Below, piece by piece: positions 26,601-41,800 of a stretch of 64,000 nucleotides of DNA. Below the pieces are notes generated by a model, which worked only from the letters and a program-made list of their open reading frames with translations, searched no databases and was not told where the DNA came from. Source of the DNA: Agriotes lineatus (taxonomy: Eukaryota > Arthropoda > Insecta > Coleoptera > Elateridae); assembly GCA_940337035.1 (NCBI GenBank), contig CALNHX010002689.1:1-64000 (forward strand), given 5' to 3'. The position numbers and the translations under genes were made by a program. Numbering within the stretch: the stretch's first letter is position 1; each line of letters opens with the position of its first letter.

Positions 26601-29600
26601 GCTATTTCCGTGTTTGTATGCGATTTCTTAATGGCCGCAAAATGATACTAGCAGTACGTAACATATTATAATTAATAGACAGTAATTGCAGAATGCTAAA
26701 CATTGTACAGAAACAGCTGTAAACTAATTTTAAATGCATCAGAATGGCACCTGCTGTTTTATAAGTAGACAAAATTGCATGCTAGAGCCTGTAAACGCTC
26801 TGGCGGACGTTTTGACACGTTTTGGATATCATTTCGATAGTAGAAACGCTTTTAATTTTTTTTAGTAAAGCTATTTCCGTGTTTGTATGCGATTTCTTAA
26901 TGGCCGCAAAATGATACTAGCAGTACGTAACATATTATAATTAATAGACAGTAATTGCAGAATGCTAAACATTGTACAGAAACAGCTGTAAACTAATTTT
27001 AAATGCATCAGAATGGCACCTGCTGTTTTATAAGTAGAGAAAATGTCATGCTAGAGCCTGTAAACGCTCTGCCGGACGATTTGACACGTTTTGCATATCA
27101 TTTCGATAGTAGAAACGCTTTTAATTTTTTTTAGTAAAGCTATTTCCGTGTTTGTATGCGATTTCTTAATGGCCGCAAAATGATACCAGCAGTACGTAAC
27201 ATATTATAATTAATAGACAGTAATTGCAGAATGCTAAACATTGTACAGAAACAGCTGTAAACTAATTTTAAATGCATCAGAATGGCACCTGCTGTTTTAT
27301 AAGTAGAGAAAATGTCATGCTAGAGCCTGTAAACGCTCTGCCGGACGATTTGACACGTTTTGCATATCATTTCGATAGTAGAAACGCTTTTAATTTTTTT
27401 TAGTAAAGCTATTTCCGTGTTTGTATGCGATTTCTTAATGGCCGCAAAATGCTACTAGCGGTACGTAACATATTCTAATTAATAGACAGTAATTGCAGAA
27501 TGCTAAAGATTGTACAGAAACAACTGTAAACTAATTTTATATGCATCAGAATGTCACCTACTGTTTTAGAAGTAGAGAAAATGTCATGCTAGAGCCTGTA
27601 AACGCTCTGCCGGACGATTTGACACGTTTTGCATATCATTTCGATAGTAGAAACGCTTTAATTTTTTTTAGTAAAGCTATTTCCGTGTTTGTATGCGATT
27701 TCTTAATGGCCGCAAAATGATACTAGCAGTACGTAACATATTATAATTAATAGACAGTAATTGCAGAATGCTAAACACATTGTACAGAAACAGCTGTAAA
27801 CTAATTTTAAATGCATCAGAATGGCACCTGCTGTTTTATAAGTAGACAAAATTGCATGCTAGAGCCTGTAAACGCTCTGGCGGACGTTTTGACACGTTTT
27901 GGATATCATTTCGATAGTAGAACGCTTTTAATTTTTTTTTAGTAAAGCTATTTCCGTGTTTGTATGCGATTTCTTAATGGCCGCAAAATGATACTAGCAG
28001 TACGTAACATATTATAATAATAGACAGTAATTGCAGAATGCTAAACATTGTACAGAAACAGCTGTAAACTAATTTTAAATGCATCAGAATGGCACCTGCT
28101 GTTTTATAAGTAGAGAAAATGTCATGCTAGAGCCTGTAAACGCTCTGCCGGACGATTTGACACGTTTTGCATATCATTTCGATAGTAGAACACGCTTTAA
28201 TTTTTTTTTAGTAAAGCTATTTCCGTGTTTGTATGCGATTTCTTAATGGCCGCAAAATGATACTAGCAGTACGTAACATATTATAATTAATAGACAGTAA
28301 TTGCAGAATGCTAAACATTGTACAGAAACAGCTGTAAACTAATTTTAAATGCATCAGAATGGCACCTGCTGTTTTATAAGTAGACAAAATTGCATGCTAG
28401 AGCCTGTAAACGCTCTGGCGGACGTTTTGACACGTTTTGGATATCATTTCGATAGTAGAAACGCTTTTAATTTTTTTAAGTAAAGCTATTTCCGTGTTTG
28501 TATGCGATTTCTTAATGGCCGCAAAATGATACTAGCAGTACGTAACATATTATAATTAATAGACAGTAATTGCAGAATGCTAAACATTGTACAGAAACAG
28601 CTGTAAACTAATTTTAAATGCATCAGAATGGCACCTGCTGTTTTATAAGCTAGACAAAATTGCATGCTAGAGCCTGTAAACGTTCTGCCGGACGTTTTGA
28701 CACGTTTTGGATATTATTTCGATAGTAGAAACGCTTTTAAATTTTTTTTTAGTAACGCTATTTCGGTGTTTGAATGCGACTTCTTAATGGCCGCAAAATG
28801 CTACTAGCGGTACGTAACATATTCTAATTAATAGACAGTAATTGCAGAATGCTAAAGATTGTACAGAAACAACTGTAAACTAATTTTATATGCATCAGAA
28901 TGTCACCTACTGTTTTAGAAGTAGAGAAAATGTCATGCTAGAGCCTGTAAACGCTCTGCCCGGACGATTTGACACGTTTTGGATATCATTTCGATAGTAG
29001 AAACGCTTTAAAAATTTTTTTTTAGTAACGCTATTTCGGTGTTTGAATGCGACTTCTTAATGGCCGCAAAATGCTACTAGCGGTACGTAACATATTCTAA
29101 TTAATAGACAGTAATTGCAGAATGCTAAAGATTGTACAGAAACAACTGTAAACTAATTTTATATGCATCAGAATGTCACCTACTGTTTTAGAAGTAGAGA
29201 AAATGTCATGCTAGAGCCTGTAAACGCTCTGCCGGACGATTTGACACGTTTTGCATATCATTTCGATAGTAGAAACGCTTTTAATTTTTTTAGTAAAGCT
29301 ATTTCCGTGTTTGTATGCGATTTCTTAATGGCCGCAAAATGATACTAGCAGTACGTAACATATTATAATTAATAGACAGTAATTGCAGAATGCTAAACAT
29401 TGTACAGAAACAGCTGTAAACTAATTTTAAATGCATCAGAATGGCACCTGCTGTTTTATAAGTAGACAAAATTGCATGCTAGAGCCTGTAAACGCTCTGG
29501 CGGACGTTTTGACACGTTTTGGATATCATTTCGATAGTAGAAACGCTTTTAATTTTTTTAAGTAAAGCTATTTCCGTGTTTGTATGCGATTTCTTAATGG

Positions 29601-30410
29601 CCGCAAAATGATACTAGCAGTACGTAACATATTATAATTAATAGACAGTAATTGCAGAATGCTAAACATTGTACAGAAACAGCTGTAAACTAATTTTAAA
29701 TGCATCAGAATGGCACCTGCTGTTTTATAAGTAGACAAAATTGCATGCTAGAGCCTGTAAACGTTCTGCCGGACGTTTTGACACGTTTTGGATATTATTT
29801 CGATAGTAGAAACGCTTTTAAATTTTTTTTTAGTAACGCTATTTCGGTGTTTGAATGCTACTTCTTAATGGCCGCAAAATATTACTAGAAGTACGTAACA
29901 TATTATAATTGCAGAATGCTAAACATTGTACAGAAACAGCTGTAAGCTAATTTTAAATGCATCAGAATGGCACCTACTGTTTTATAAGTAGACAAAATTG
30001 CATGCTAGAGCCTGTAAACGCTCTGGCGGACGTTTTGACACGTTTTGGATATCATTTCGATAGTAGAAACGCTTTTAAATTTTTTTTTAGTAACGCTATT
30101 TCGGTGTTTGAATGCGACTTCTTAATGGCCGCAAAATGCTACTAGCGGTACGTAACATATTCTAATTAATAGACAGTAATTGCAGAATGCTAAAGATTGT
30201 ACAGAAACAACTGTAAACTAATTTTATATGCATCAGAATGTCACCTACTGTTTTAGAAGTAGAGAAAATGTCATGCTAGAGCCAGTAAACGCTCTGCCGA
30301 CGATTTGACACGTTTTGCATATCATTTCGATAGTAGAAACGCTTTTAATTTTTTTTAGTAAAGCTATTTCCGTGTTTGTATGCGATTTCTTAATGGCCGC
30401 AAAATGATAC
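23403..30410 (+). repeat. X/Y interleaved satellite domain with chimeric monomers
   Basis: The X family is most frequent here. X starts (ctaaagattg) fall near 23459, 24000, 24540 and 25080, giving a 540-bp X-Y dimer period, and then near 26429, 27505, 28855 and 29124. Between them lie chimeric monomers: Y first half and X second half (about 25380-25570), or a switch inside the sequence gtagacaaaatt/gtagagaaaatg (about 25690, 27030 and 27310). A 9-monomer unit of 2424 bp is visible from the marker tttttttaagtaaagc at 26041 and 28465. Small indels cluster at 27.7-29.0 kb. Confidence 0.8.
26041..28464 (+). repeat. 9-monomer higher-order unit (2424 bp)
   Basis: The rare variant aatttttttaagtaaagc occurs near 26041, 28465 and 29547. 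The first two are 2424 bp apart, and the following Y monomers also pair at that spacing (start codon position 26194 against 28618). The third is four monomers further on. This suggests a nine-monomer unit, partly repeated and then truncated. Copy limits are approximate because most of the monomers between the markers are alike. Confidence 0.6.
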
Positions 30411-33400
30411 TAGCAGTACGTAACATATTCCAATTAATAGACAGTAAGTGCAGAATGCTAAACATTGTACAGAAACAGCTGTAAGCTAATTTTAAATGCA
30501 TCAGAATGGCACCTACTGTTTTATAAGTAGACAAAATTGCATGCTAGAGCCTGTAAACGTTCTGCCGGACGATTTGACACGTTTTGCATATCATTTCGCT
30601 AGTAGAAACGCTTTTAATTTTTTTTTTAGTAACGCTATTTCGGTGTTTGAATGCTACTTCTTAATGGCCGCAAAATATTGCTAGCAGTACGTAACATATT
30701 ATAATTAATAGACAGTAATTGCAGAATGCTAAACATTGTACAGAAACAGCTGTAAGCTAATTTTAAATGCATCAGAATGGCACCTACTGTTTTATAAGTA
30801 GACAAAATTGCATGCTAGAGCCTGTAAACGTTCTGCCGGACGTTTTGACACGTTTTGGATATTATTTCGATAGTAGAACGCTTTTAATTTTTTTTTAGTA
30901 ACGCTATTTCGGTGTTTGAATGCGACTTCTTAATGGCCTCAAAATGCTACTAGCGGTACGTAACATATTCTAATTAATAGACAGTAAGTGCAGAATGCTA
31001 AACATTGTACAGAAACAGCTGTAAACTAATTTTAAATGCATCAGAATGGCACCTGCTGTTTTATAAGTAGACAAAATTGCATGCTAGAGCCTGTAAACGT
31101 TCTGCCGTACGTTTTGACACGTTTTGGATATTATTTCGATAGTAGAAACGCTTTTAAATTTTTTTTTAGTAACGCTATTTCGGTGTTTGAATGCTACTTC
31201 TTAATGGCCGCAAAATATTACTAGCAGTACGTAACATATTATAATTAATAGACAGTAATTGCAGAATGCTAAACATTGTACAGAAACAGCTGTAAACTAA
31301 TTTTAAATGCATCAGAATGGCACCTACTATTTTATAAGTAGACAAAATTGCATGCTAGAGCCTGTAAACGCTCTGGCGGACGATTTGACACGTTTTGGAT
31401 ATCATTTCGATAGTAGAAACGCTTTTTAATTTTTTTTTAGTAACGCTACTTCGGTGTTTGAATGAGACTTCTTAATGGCCGCAAAATGCTACTAGCAGTA
31501 CGGAATATATTCTAATTAATAGACAGTAATTGCAGAATGCTAAACATTGTACAGAAACAGCTGTAAGCTAATTTTAAATGCATCAGAATGGCACCTACTG
31601 TTTTATAAGTAGACAAAATTGCATGCTAGAGCCTGTAAACGTTCTGCCGGACGTTTTGACACGTTTTGGATATCATTTCGATAGTAGAAATGCTTTTAAA
31701 TTTTTTTTTTAGTAACGCTATTTCGGTGTTTGAATGCGACTTCTTAATGGCCTCAAAATGCTACTAGCGGTACGTAACATATTCTAATTAATAGACAGTA
31801 AGTGCAGAATGCTAAACATTGTACAGAAACAGCTGTAAACTAATTTTAAATGCATCAGAATGGCACCTGCTCTTTTATAAGTAGACAAAATTGCATGCTA
31901 GAGCCTGTAAACGTTCTGCCGGAAGTTTTGACACGTTTTGGATATTATTTCGATAGTAGAAACGCTTTTAAATTTTTTTTTAGTAACGCTATTTCGGTGT
32001 TTGAATGCTACTTCTTAATGGCCGCAAAATATTACTAGCAGTACGTAACATATTATAATTAATAGACAGTAATTGCAGAATGCTAAACATTGTACAGAAA
32101 CAGCTGTAAACTAATTTTAAATGAATCAGAATGGCACCTACTGTTTTATAAGTAGACAAAATTGCATGCTAGAGCCTGTAAACGCTCTGGCGGACGATTT
32201 GACACGTTTTGGATATCATTTCGATAGTAGAAACACTTTTAAATTTTTTTTTTAGTAACGCTATTTCGGTGTTTGAATGCGACTTCTTAATGGCCGCAAA
32301 ATGCTACTAGCGGTACGTAACATATTCTAATTAATAGACAGTAATTGCAGAATGCTAAAGATTGTACAGAAACAACTGTAAACTAATTTTATATGCATCA
32401 GAATGTCACCTACTGTTTTAGAAGTAGAGAAAATGTCATGCTAGAGCCTGTAAACGCTCTGCCGGACGATTTGACACGTTTTGCATATCATTTCGATAGT
32501 AGAAACGCTTTTAATTTTTTTTAGTAAAGCTATTTCCGTGTTTGAATGCGATTTCTTAATGGCCGCAAAATGCTACTAGCAGTACGTAACATATTATAAT
32601 TAATAGACAGTAATTGCAGAATGCTAAACATTGTACAGAAACAGCTGTAAACTAATTTTAAATGCATCAGAATGGCACCTGCTGTTTTATAAGTAGACAA
32701 AATTGCATGCTAGAGCCTGTAAACGTTCTGCCGGACGTTTTCACACTTTTTGGATATCATTTCGATAGTAGAAACGCTATTTCGGTGTTTGAATGCGACT
32801 TCTTAATGGCCTCAAAATGCTACTAGCGGTACGTAACATATTCTAATTAATAGACAGTAAGTGCAGAATGCTAAACATTGTACAGAAACAGCTGTAAACT
32901 AATTTTAAATGCATCAGAATGGCACCTGCTGTTTTATAAGTAGACAAAATTGCATGCTAGAGCCTGTAAACGTTCTGCCGGACGGTTTGACACGTTTTGG
33001 ATATTATTTCGATAGTAGAAACGCTTTTAAATTTTTTTTTAGTAACGCTATTTCGGTGTTTGAATGCTACTTCTTAATGGCCGCAAAATATTACTAGCAG
33101 TACGTAACATATTATAATTAATAGACAGTAATTGCAGAATGCTAAACATTGTACAGAAACAGCTGTAAACTAATTTTAAATGCATCAGAATGGCACCTAC
33201 TGTTTTATAAGTAGACAAAATTGCATGCTAGAGCCTGTAAACGCTCTGGCGGACACGTTTGACACGTTTTGGATATCATTTCGATAGTAGAAACGCTTTT
33301 TAATTTTTTTTAGTAACGCTACTTCGGTGTTTGAATGAGACTTCTTAATGGCCGCAAAATGCTACTAGCTGTACGTAACATATTCTAATTAATAGACAGT

Positions 33401-35860
33401 AATTGCAGAATGCTAAACATTGTACAGAAACAGCTGTAAGCTAATTTTAAATGCATCAGAATGGCACCTACTATTTTATAAGTAGACAAAATTGCATGCT
33501 AGAGCCTGTAAACGCTCTGGCGGACGATTTGACACGTTTTGGATATCATTTCGATAGTAGAAATGCTTTTAAATTTTTTTTTAGTAACGCTATTTCGGTG
33601 TTTGAATGCGACTTCTTAATGGCCTCAAAATGCTACTAGCGGTACGTAACATATTCTAATTAATAGACAGTAAGTGCAGAATGCTAAACATTGTACAGAA
33701 ACAGCTGTAAACTAATTTTAAATGCATCAGAATGGCACCTACTGTTTTATAAGTAGACAAAATTGCATGCTAGAGCCTGTAAACGCTCTGGCGGACGATT
33801 TGACACGTTTTGGATATCATTTCGATAGTAGAAACGCTTTTAAATATTTTTTTTAGTATCGCTATTTCGGTGTTTGAATGCGACTTCTTAATGGCCGCAA
33901 AATGCCACTAGCAGTATGGAATATATTATAATTAATAGACAGTAATTGCAGAATGCTAAACATTGTACAGAAACAGCTGTAAACTAACTTTAAATGCATC
34001 AGAATGGCACCTGCTGTTTTATAAGTAGACAAAATTGCATGCTAGAGCCTGTAAACGCTCTGCCGGACGTTTTGACACGTTTTGGATATCATTTCGATAG
34101 TAGGAACGCTTTTACAATTTTTTTTAGTAACGCTATTTCGGTGTTTGAATGCTACTTCTTAATGGCCGCAAAATATTACTAGCAGTACGTAACATATTAT
34201 AATTAATAGACAATAATTGCAGAATGCTAAACATTGTACAGAAACTGCTGTAAACTAATTTTAAATGCATCAGAATGGCACCTGCTCTTTTATAAGTAGA
34301 CAAAATTGCATGCTAGAGCCTGTAAACGTTATGCCGGACGATTTGACACGTTTTGCATATCATTTCGATAGTAGAAACGCTTTTAATTTTTTTTAGTAAA
34401 GCTATTTCCGTGTTTGAATGCGATTTCTTAATGGCCGCAAAATGCTACTAGCAGTACGTAACATATTATAATTAATAGACAGTAATTGCAGAATGCTAAA
34501 CATTGTACAGAAACAGCTGTAAACTAATTTTAAATGCATCAGAATGGCACCTGCTGTTTTATAAGTAGACAAAATTGCATGCTAGAGCCTGTAAACGTTC
34601 TGCCGGACGTTTTCACACTTTTTGGATATCATTTCGATAGTAGAAACGCTATTTCGGTGTTTGAATGCGACTTCTTAATGGCCTCAAAATGCTACTAGCG
34701 GTACGTAACATATTCTAATTAATAGACAGTAAGTGCAGAATGCTAAACATTGTACAGAAACAGCTGTAAACTAATTTTAAATGCATCAGAATGGCACCTG
34801 CTGTTTTATAAGTAGACAAAATTGCATGCTAGAGCCTGTAAACGTTCTGCCGGACGTTTTGACACGTTTTGGATATTATTTCGATAGTAGAAACGCTTTT
34901 AAATTTTTTTTTAGTAACGCTATTTCGGTGTTTGAATGCTACTTCTTAATGGCCGCAAAATATTACTAGCAGTACGTAACATATTATAATTAATAGACAG
35001 TAATTGCAGAATGCTAAACATTGTACAGAAACAGCTGTAAACTAATTTTAAATGCATCAGAATGGCACCTACTGTTTTATAAGTAGACAAAATTGCATGC
35101 TAGAGCCTGTAAACGCTCTGGCGGACGATTTGACACGTTTTGGATATCATTTCGATAGTAGAAACGCTTTTTAATTTTTTTTTAGTAACGCTACTTCGGT
35201 GTTTGAATGAGACTTCTTAATGGCCGCAAAATGCTACTAGCTGTACGGAATATATTCTAATTAATAGACAGTAATTGCAGAATGCTAAACATTGTACAGA
35301 AACAGCTGTAAGCTAATTTTAAATGCATCAGAATGGCACCTACTGTTTTATAAGTAGACAAAATTGCATGCTAGAGCCTGTAAACGCTCTGGCGGACGAT
35401 TTGACACGTTTTGGATATCATTTCGATAGTAGAAATGCTTTTAAATTTTTTTTTTAGTAACGCTATTTCGGTGTTTGAATGGGACTTCTTAATGGTCTCA
35501 AAATGCTACTAGCGGTACGTAACATATTCTAATTAATAGACAGTAAGTGCAGAATGCTAAACATTGTACAGAAACAGCTGTAAACTAATTTTAAATGCAT
35601 CAGAATGGCACCTACTGTTTTATAAGTAGACAAAATTGCATGCTAGAGCCTGTAAACGCTCTGGCGGACGATTTGACACGTTTTGGATATCATTTCGATA
35701 GTAGAAACGCTTTTAAATATTTTTTTTAGTAACGCTATTTCGGTGTTTGAATGCGACTTCTTAATGGCCGCAAAATGCCACTAGCAGTATGGAATATATT
35801 ATAATTAATAGACAGTAATTGCAGAATGCTAAACATTGTACAGAAACAGCTGTAAACTAA
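30411..35860 (+). repeat. Satellite domain replaying parts of 10-18 kb
   Basis: About 20 monomers. The unit near 31036 shares the private variant ccgtacgttttgac with units near 10365, 61580 and 62932. The stretch 32.58-33.65 kb pairs with 15.1-16.2 kb, and 34.5-35.0 kb with 16.8-17.2 kb, after one monomer is added. T-tract-deleted monomers have junctions at 32773 and 34645, 1872 bp apart, the same spacing as two of those in the 13-monomer repeat. No gene is seen. Confidence 0.72.
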
Positions 35861-38800
35861 CTTTAAATGCATCAGAATGGCACCTGCTGTTCTATAAGTA
35901 GACAAAATTGCATGCTAGAGCCTGTAAACGCTCTGCCGGACGTTTTGACACGTTTTGGATATCATTTCGATAGTAGGAACGCTTTTACAATTTTTTTTAG
36001 TAACGCTATTTCGGTGTTTGAATGCTACTTCTTAATGGCCGCAAAATGCCACTAGCAGTATGGAATATATTATAATTAATAGACAGTAATTGCAGAATGC
36101 TAAACATTGTACAGAAACAGCTGTAAACTAACTTTAAATGCATCAGAATGGCACCTGCTGTTTTATAAGTAGACAAAATTGCATGCTAGAGCCTGTAAAC
36201 GCTCTGCCGGACGTTTTGACACGTTTTGGATATCATTTCGATAGTAGGAACGCTTTTACAAATTTTTTTAGTAACGCTATTTCGGTGTTTGAATGCTACT
36301 TCTTAATGGCCGCACAATATTACTAGCAGTACGTAACATATTATAATTAATAGACAATAATTGCAGAATGCTAAACATTGTACAGAAACTGCTGTAAACT
36401 AATTTTAAATGCATCAGAATGGCACCTGCTCTTTTATAAGTAGACAAAATTGCATGCTAGAGCCTGTAAACGTTATGCCGGACGATTTGACACGTTTTGG
36501 ATATCATTTCGATAGTAGAAATGCTTTTAAATTTTTTTTAGTAACGCTATTTCGGTGTTTGAATGCGACTTCTTAATGGCCGCAAAATGCCACTAGCAGT
36601 ATGGAATATATTATAATTAATAGACAGTAATTGCAGAATGCTAAACATTGTACAGAAACAGCTGTAAACTAACTTTAAATGCATCAGAATGGCACCTGCT
36701 GTTTTATAAGTAGACAAAATTGCATGCTAGAGCCTGTAAACGCTCTGGCGGACGATTTGACACGTTTTGGATATCATTTCGATAGTAGGAACGCTTTTAC
36801 AATTTTTTTTAGTAACGCTATTTCGGTGTTAGAATGCGACTTCTTAATGGCCGCAAAATGCCACTAGCAGTATGGAATATATTATAATTAATAGACAGTA
36901 ATTGCAGAATGCTAAACATTGTACAGAAACAGCTGTAAACTAACTTTAAATGCATCAGAATGGCACCTGCTGTTCTATAAGTAGACAAAATTGCATGCTA
37001 GAGCCTGTAAACGCTCTGCCGGACGTTTTGACACGTTTTGGATATCATTTCGATAGTAGGAACGCTTTTACAATTTTTTTTAGTAACGCTATTTCGGTGT
37101 TTGAATGCTACTTCTTAATGGCCGCAAAATGCCACTAGCAGTATGGAATATATTATAATTAATAGACAGTAATTGCAGAATGCTAAACATTGTACAGAAA
37201 CAGCTGTAAACTAACTTTAAATGCATCAGAATGGCACCTGCTGTTCTATAAGTAGACAAAATTGCATGCTAGAGCCTGTAAACGCTCTGCCGGACGTTTT
37301 GACACGTTTTGGATATCATTTCGATAGTAGGAACGCTTTTACAATTTTTTTTAGTAACGCTATTTCGGTGTTTGAATGCGACTTCTTAATGGCCGCAAAA
37401 TGCCACTAGCAGTATGGAATATATTATAATTAATAGACAGTAATTGCAGAATGCTAAACATTGTACAGAAACAGCTGTAAACTAACTTTAAATGCATCAG
37501 AATGGCACCTGCTGTTCTATAAGTAGACAAAATTGCATGCTAGAGCCTGTAAACGCTCTGCCGGACGTTTTGACACGTTTTGGATATCATTTCGATAGTA
37601 GGAACGCTTTTACAATTTTTTTTAGTAACGCTATTTCGGTGTTTGAATGCTACTTCTTAATGGCCGCAAAATGCCACTAGCAGTATGGAATATATTATAA
37701 TTAATAGACAGTAATTGCAGAATGCTAAACATTGTACAGAAACAGCTGTAAACTAACTTTAAATGCATCAGAATGGCACCTGCTGTTTTATAAGTAGACA
37801 AAATTGCATGCTAGAGCCTGTAAACGCTCTGCCGGACGTTTTGACACGTTTTGGATATCATTTCGATAGTAGGAACGCTTTTACAAATTTTTTTAGTAAC
37901 GCTATTTCGGTGTTTGAATGCTACTTCTTAATGGCCGCACAATATTACTAGCAGTACGTAACATATTATAATTAATAGACAATAATTGCAGAATGCTAAA
38001 CATTGTACAGAAACTGCTGTAAACTAATTTTAAATGCATCAGAATGGCACCTGCTCTTTTATAAGTAGACAAAATTGCATGCTAGAGCCTGTAAACGTTA
38101 TGCCGGACGATTTGACACGTTTTGGATATCATTTCGATAGTAGAAATGCTTTTAAATTTTTTTTAGTAACGCTATTTCGGTGTTTGAATGCGACCTCTTA
38201 ATGGCCGCAAAATGCCACTAGCAGTATGGAATATATTATAATTAATAGACAGTAATTGCAGAATGCTAAACATTGTACAGAAACAGCTGTAAACTAACTT
38301 TAAATGCATCAGAATGGCACCTGCTGTTTTATAAGTAGACAAAATTGCATGCTAGAGCCTGTAAACGCTCTGGCGGACGATTTGACACGTTTTGGATATC
38401 ATTTCGATAGTAGGAACGCTTTTACAATTTTTTTTTAGTAACGCTATTTCGGTGTTTGAATGCGACTTCTTAATGGCCGCAAAATGCCACTAGCAGTATG
38501 GAATATATTATAATTAATAGACAGTAATTGCAGAATGCTAAACATTGTACAGAAACAGCTGTAAACTAACTTTAAATGCATCAGAATGGCACCTGCTGTT
38601 TTATAAGTAGACAAAATTGCATGCTAGAGCTTGTAAACGCTCTGGCGGACGATTTGACACGTTTTGGATATCATTTCGATAGTAGGAACGCTTTTACAAT
38701 TTTTTTTAGTAACGCTATTTCGGTGTTTGAATGCGACTTCTTAATGGCCGCAAAATGCCACTAGCAGTATGGAATATATTATAATTAATAGACAGTAATT

Positions 38801-41800
38801 GCAGAATGCTAAACATTGTACAGAAACAGCTGTAAACTAACTTTAAATGCATCAGAATGGCACCTGCTGTTTTATAAGTAGACAAAATTGCATGCTAGAG
38901 CCTGTAAACGCTCTGGCGGACGATTTGACACGTTTTGGATATCATTTCGATAGTAGGAACGCTTTTACAATTTTTTTTAGTAACGCTATTTCGGTGTTTG
39001 AATGCGACTTCTTAATGGCCGCAAAATGCCACTAGCAGTATGGAATATATTATAATTAATAGACAGTAATTGCAGAATGCTAAACATTGTACAGAAACAG
39101 CTGTAAACTAACTTTAAATGCATCAGAATGGCACCTGCTGTTTTATAAGTAGACAAAATTGCATGCTAGAGCCTGTAAACGCTCTGGCGGACGATTTGAC
39201 ACGTTTTGGATATCATTTCGATAGTAGGAACGCTTTTACAATTTTTTTTAGTAACGCTATTTCGGCGTTTGAATGCGACTTCTTAATGGCCGCAAAATGC
39301 CACTAGCAGTATGGAATATATTATAATTAATAGACAGTAATTGCAGAATGCTAAACATTGTACAGAAACAGCTGTAAACTAACTTTAAATGCATCAGAAT
39401 GGCACCTGCTGTTTTATAAGTAGACAAAATTGCATGCTAGAGCCTGTAAACGCTCTGGCGGACGATTTGACACGTTTTGGATATCATTTCGATAGTAGGA
39501 ACGCTTTTACAATTTTTTTTAGTAACGCTATTTCGGTGTTTGAATGCGACTTCTTAATGGCCGCAAAATGCCACTAGCAGTATGGAATATATTATAATTA
39601 ATAGACAGTAATTGCAGAATGCTAAACATTGTACAGAAACAGCTGTAAACTAACTTTAAATGCATCAGAATGGCACCTGCTGTTTTATAAGTAGACAAAA
39701 TTGCATGCTAGAGCCTGTAAACGCTCTGGCGGACGATTTGACACGTTTTGGATATCATTTCGATAGTAGGAACGCTTTTACAATTTTTTTTAGTAACGCT
39801 ATTTCGGTGTTTGAATGCGACTTCTTAATGGCCGCAAAATGCCACTAGCAGTATGGAATATATTATAATTAATAGACAGTAATTGCAGAATGCTAAACAT
39901 TGTACAGAAACAGCTGTAAACTAACTTTAAATGCATCAGAATGGCACCTGCTGTTTTATAAGTAGACAAAATTGCATGCTAGAGCCTGTAAACGCTCTGG
40001 CGGACGATTTGACACGTTTTGGATATCATCTCGATAGTAGGAACGCTTTTACAATTTTTTTTAGTAACGCTATTTCGGTGTTTGAATGCGACTTCTTAAT
40101 GGCCGCAAAATGCCACTAGCAGTATGGAATATATTATAATTAATAGACAGTAATTGCAGAATGCTAAACATTGTACAGAAACAGCTGTAAACTAACTTTA
40201 AATGCATCAGAATGGCACCTGCTGTTTTATAAGTAGACAAAATTGCATGCTAGAGCCTGTAAACGCTCTGGCGGACGATTTGACACGTTTTGGATATCAT
40301 TTCGATAGTAGGAACGCTTTTACAATTTTTTTTAGTAACGCTATTTCGGTGTTAGAATGCGACTTCTTAATGGCCGCAAAATGCCACTGGCAGTATGGAA
40401 TATATTATAATTAATAGACAGTAATTGCAGAATGCTAAACATTGTACAGAAACAGCTGTAAACTAACTTTAAATGCATCAGAATGGCACCTGCTGTTTTA
40501 TAAGTAGACAAAATTGCATGCTAGAGCCTGTAAACGCTCTGGCGGACGATTTGACACGTTTTGGATATCATCTCGATAGTAGGAACGCTTTTACAATTTT
40601 TTTTAGTAACGCTATTTCGGTGTTTGAATGCGACTTCTTAATGGCCGCAAAATGCCACTAGCAGTATGGAATATATTATAATTAATAGACAGTAATTGCA
40701 GAATGCTAAACATTGTACAGAAACAGCTGTAAACTAACTTTAAATGCATCAGAATGGCACCTGCTGTTTTATAAGTAGACAAAATTGCATGCTAGAGCCT
40801 GTAAACGCTCTGGCGGACGATTTGACACGTTTTGGATATCATTTCGATAGTAGGAACGCTTTTACAATTTTTTTTAGTAACGCTATTTCGGTGTTTGAAT
40901 GCGACTTCTTAATGGCCGCAAAATGCCACTAGCAGTATGGAATATATTATAATTAATAGACAGTAATTGCAGAATGCTAAACATTGTACAGAAACAGCTG
41001 TAAACTAACTTTAAATGCATCAGAATGGCACCTGCTGTTTTATAAGTAGACAAAATTGCATGCTAGAGCCTGTAAACGCTCTGGCGGACGATTTGACACG
41101 TTTTGGATATCATTTCGATAGTAGGAACGCTTTTACAATTTTTTTTAGTAACGCTATTTCGGTGTTTGAATGCTACTTCTTAATGGCCGCAAAATGCCAC
41201 TAGCAGTATGGAATATATTATAATTAATAGACAGTAATTGCAGAATGCTAAACATTGTACAGAAACAGCTGTAAACTAACTTTAAATGCATCAGAATGGC
41301 ACCTGCTGTTTTATAAGTAGACAAAATTGCATGCTAGAGCCTGTAAACGCTCTGCCGGACGTTTTGACACGTTTTGGATATCATTTCGATAGTAGGAACG
41401 CTTTTACAAATTTTTTTAGTAACGCTATTTCGGTGTTTGAATGCTACTTCTTAATGGCCGCACAATATTACTAGCAGTACGTAACATATTATAATTAATA
41501 GACAATAATTGCAGAATGCTAACCATTGTACAGAAACTGCTGTAAACTAATTTTAAATGCATCAGAATGGCACCTGCTCTTTTATAAGTAGACAAAATTG
41601 CATGCTAGAGCCTGTAAACGTTATGCCGGACGATTTGACACGTTTTGGATATCATTTCGATAGTAGAAATGCTTTTAAATTTTTTTTAGTAACGCTATTT
41701 CGGTGTTTGAATGCGACTTCTTAATGGCCGCAAAATGCCACTAGCAGTATGGAATATATTATAATTAATAGACAGTAATTGCAGAATGCTAAACATTGTA

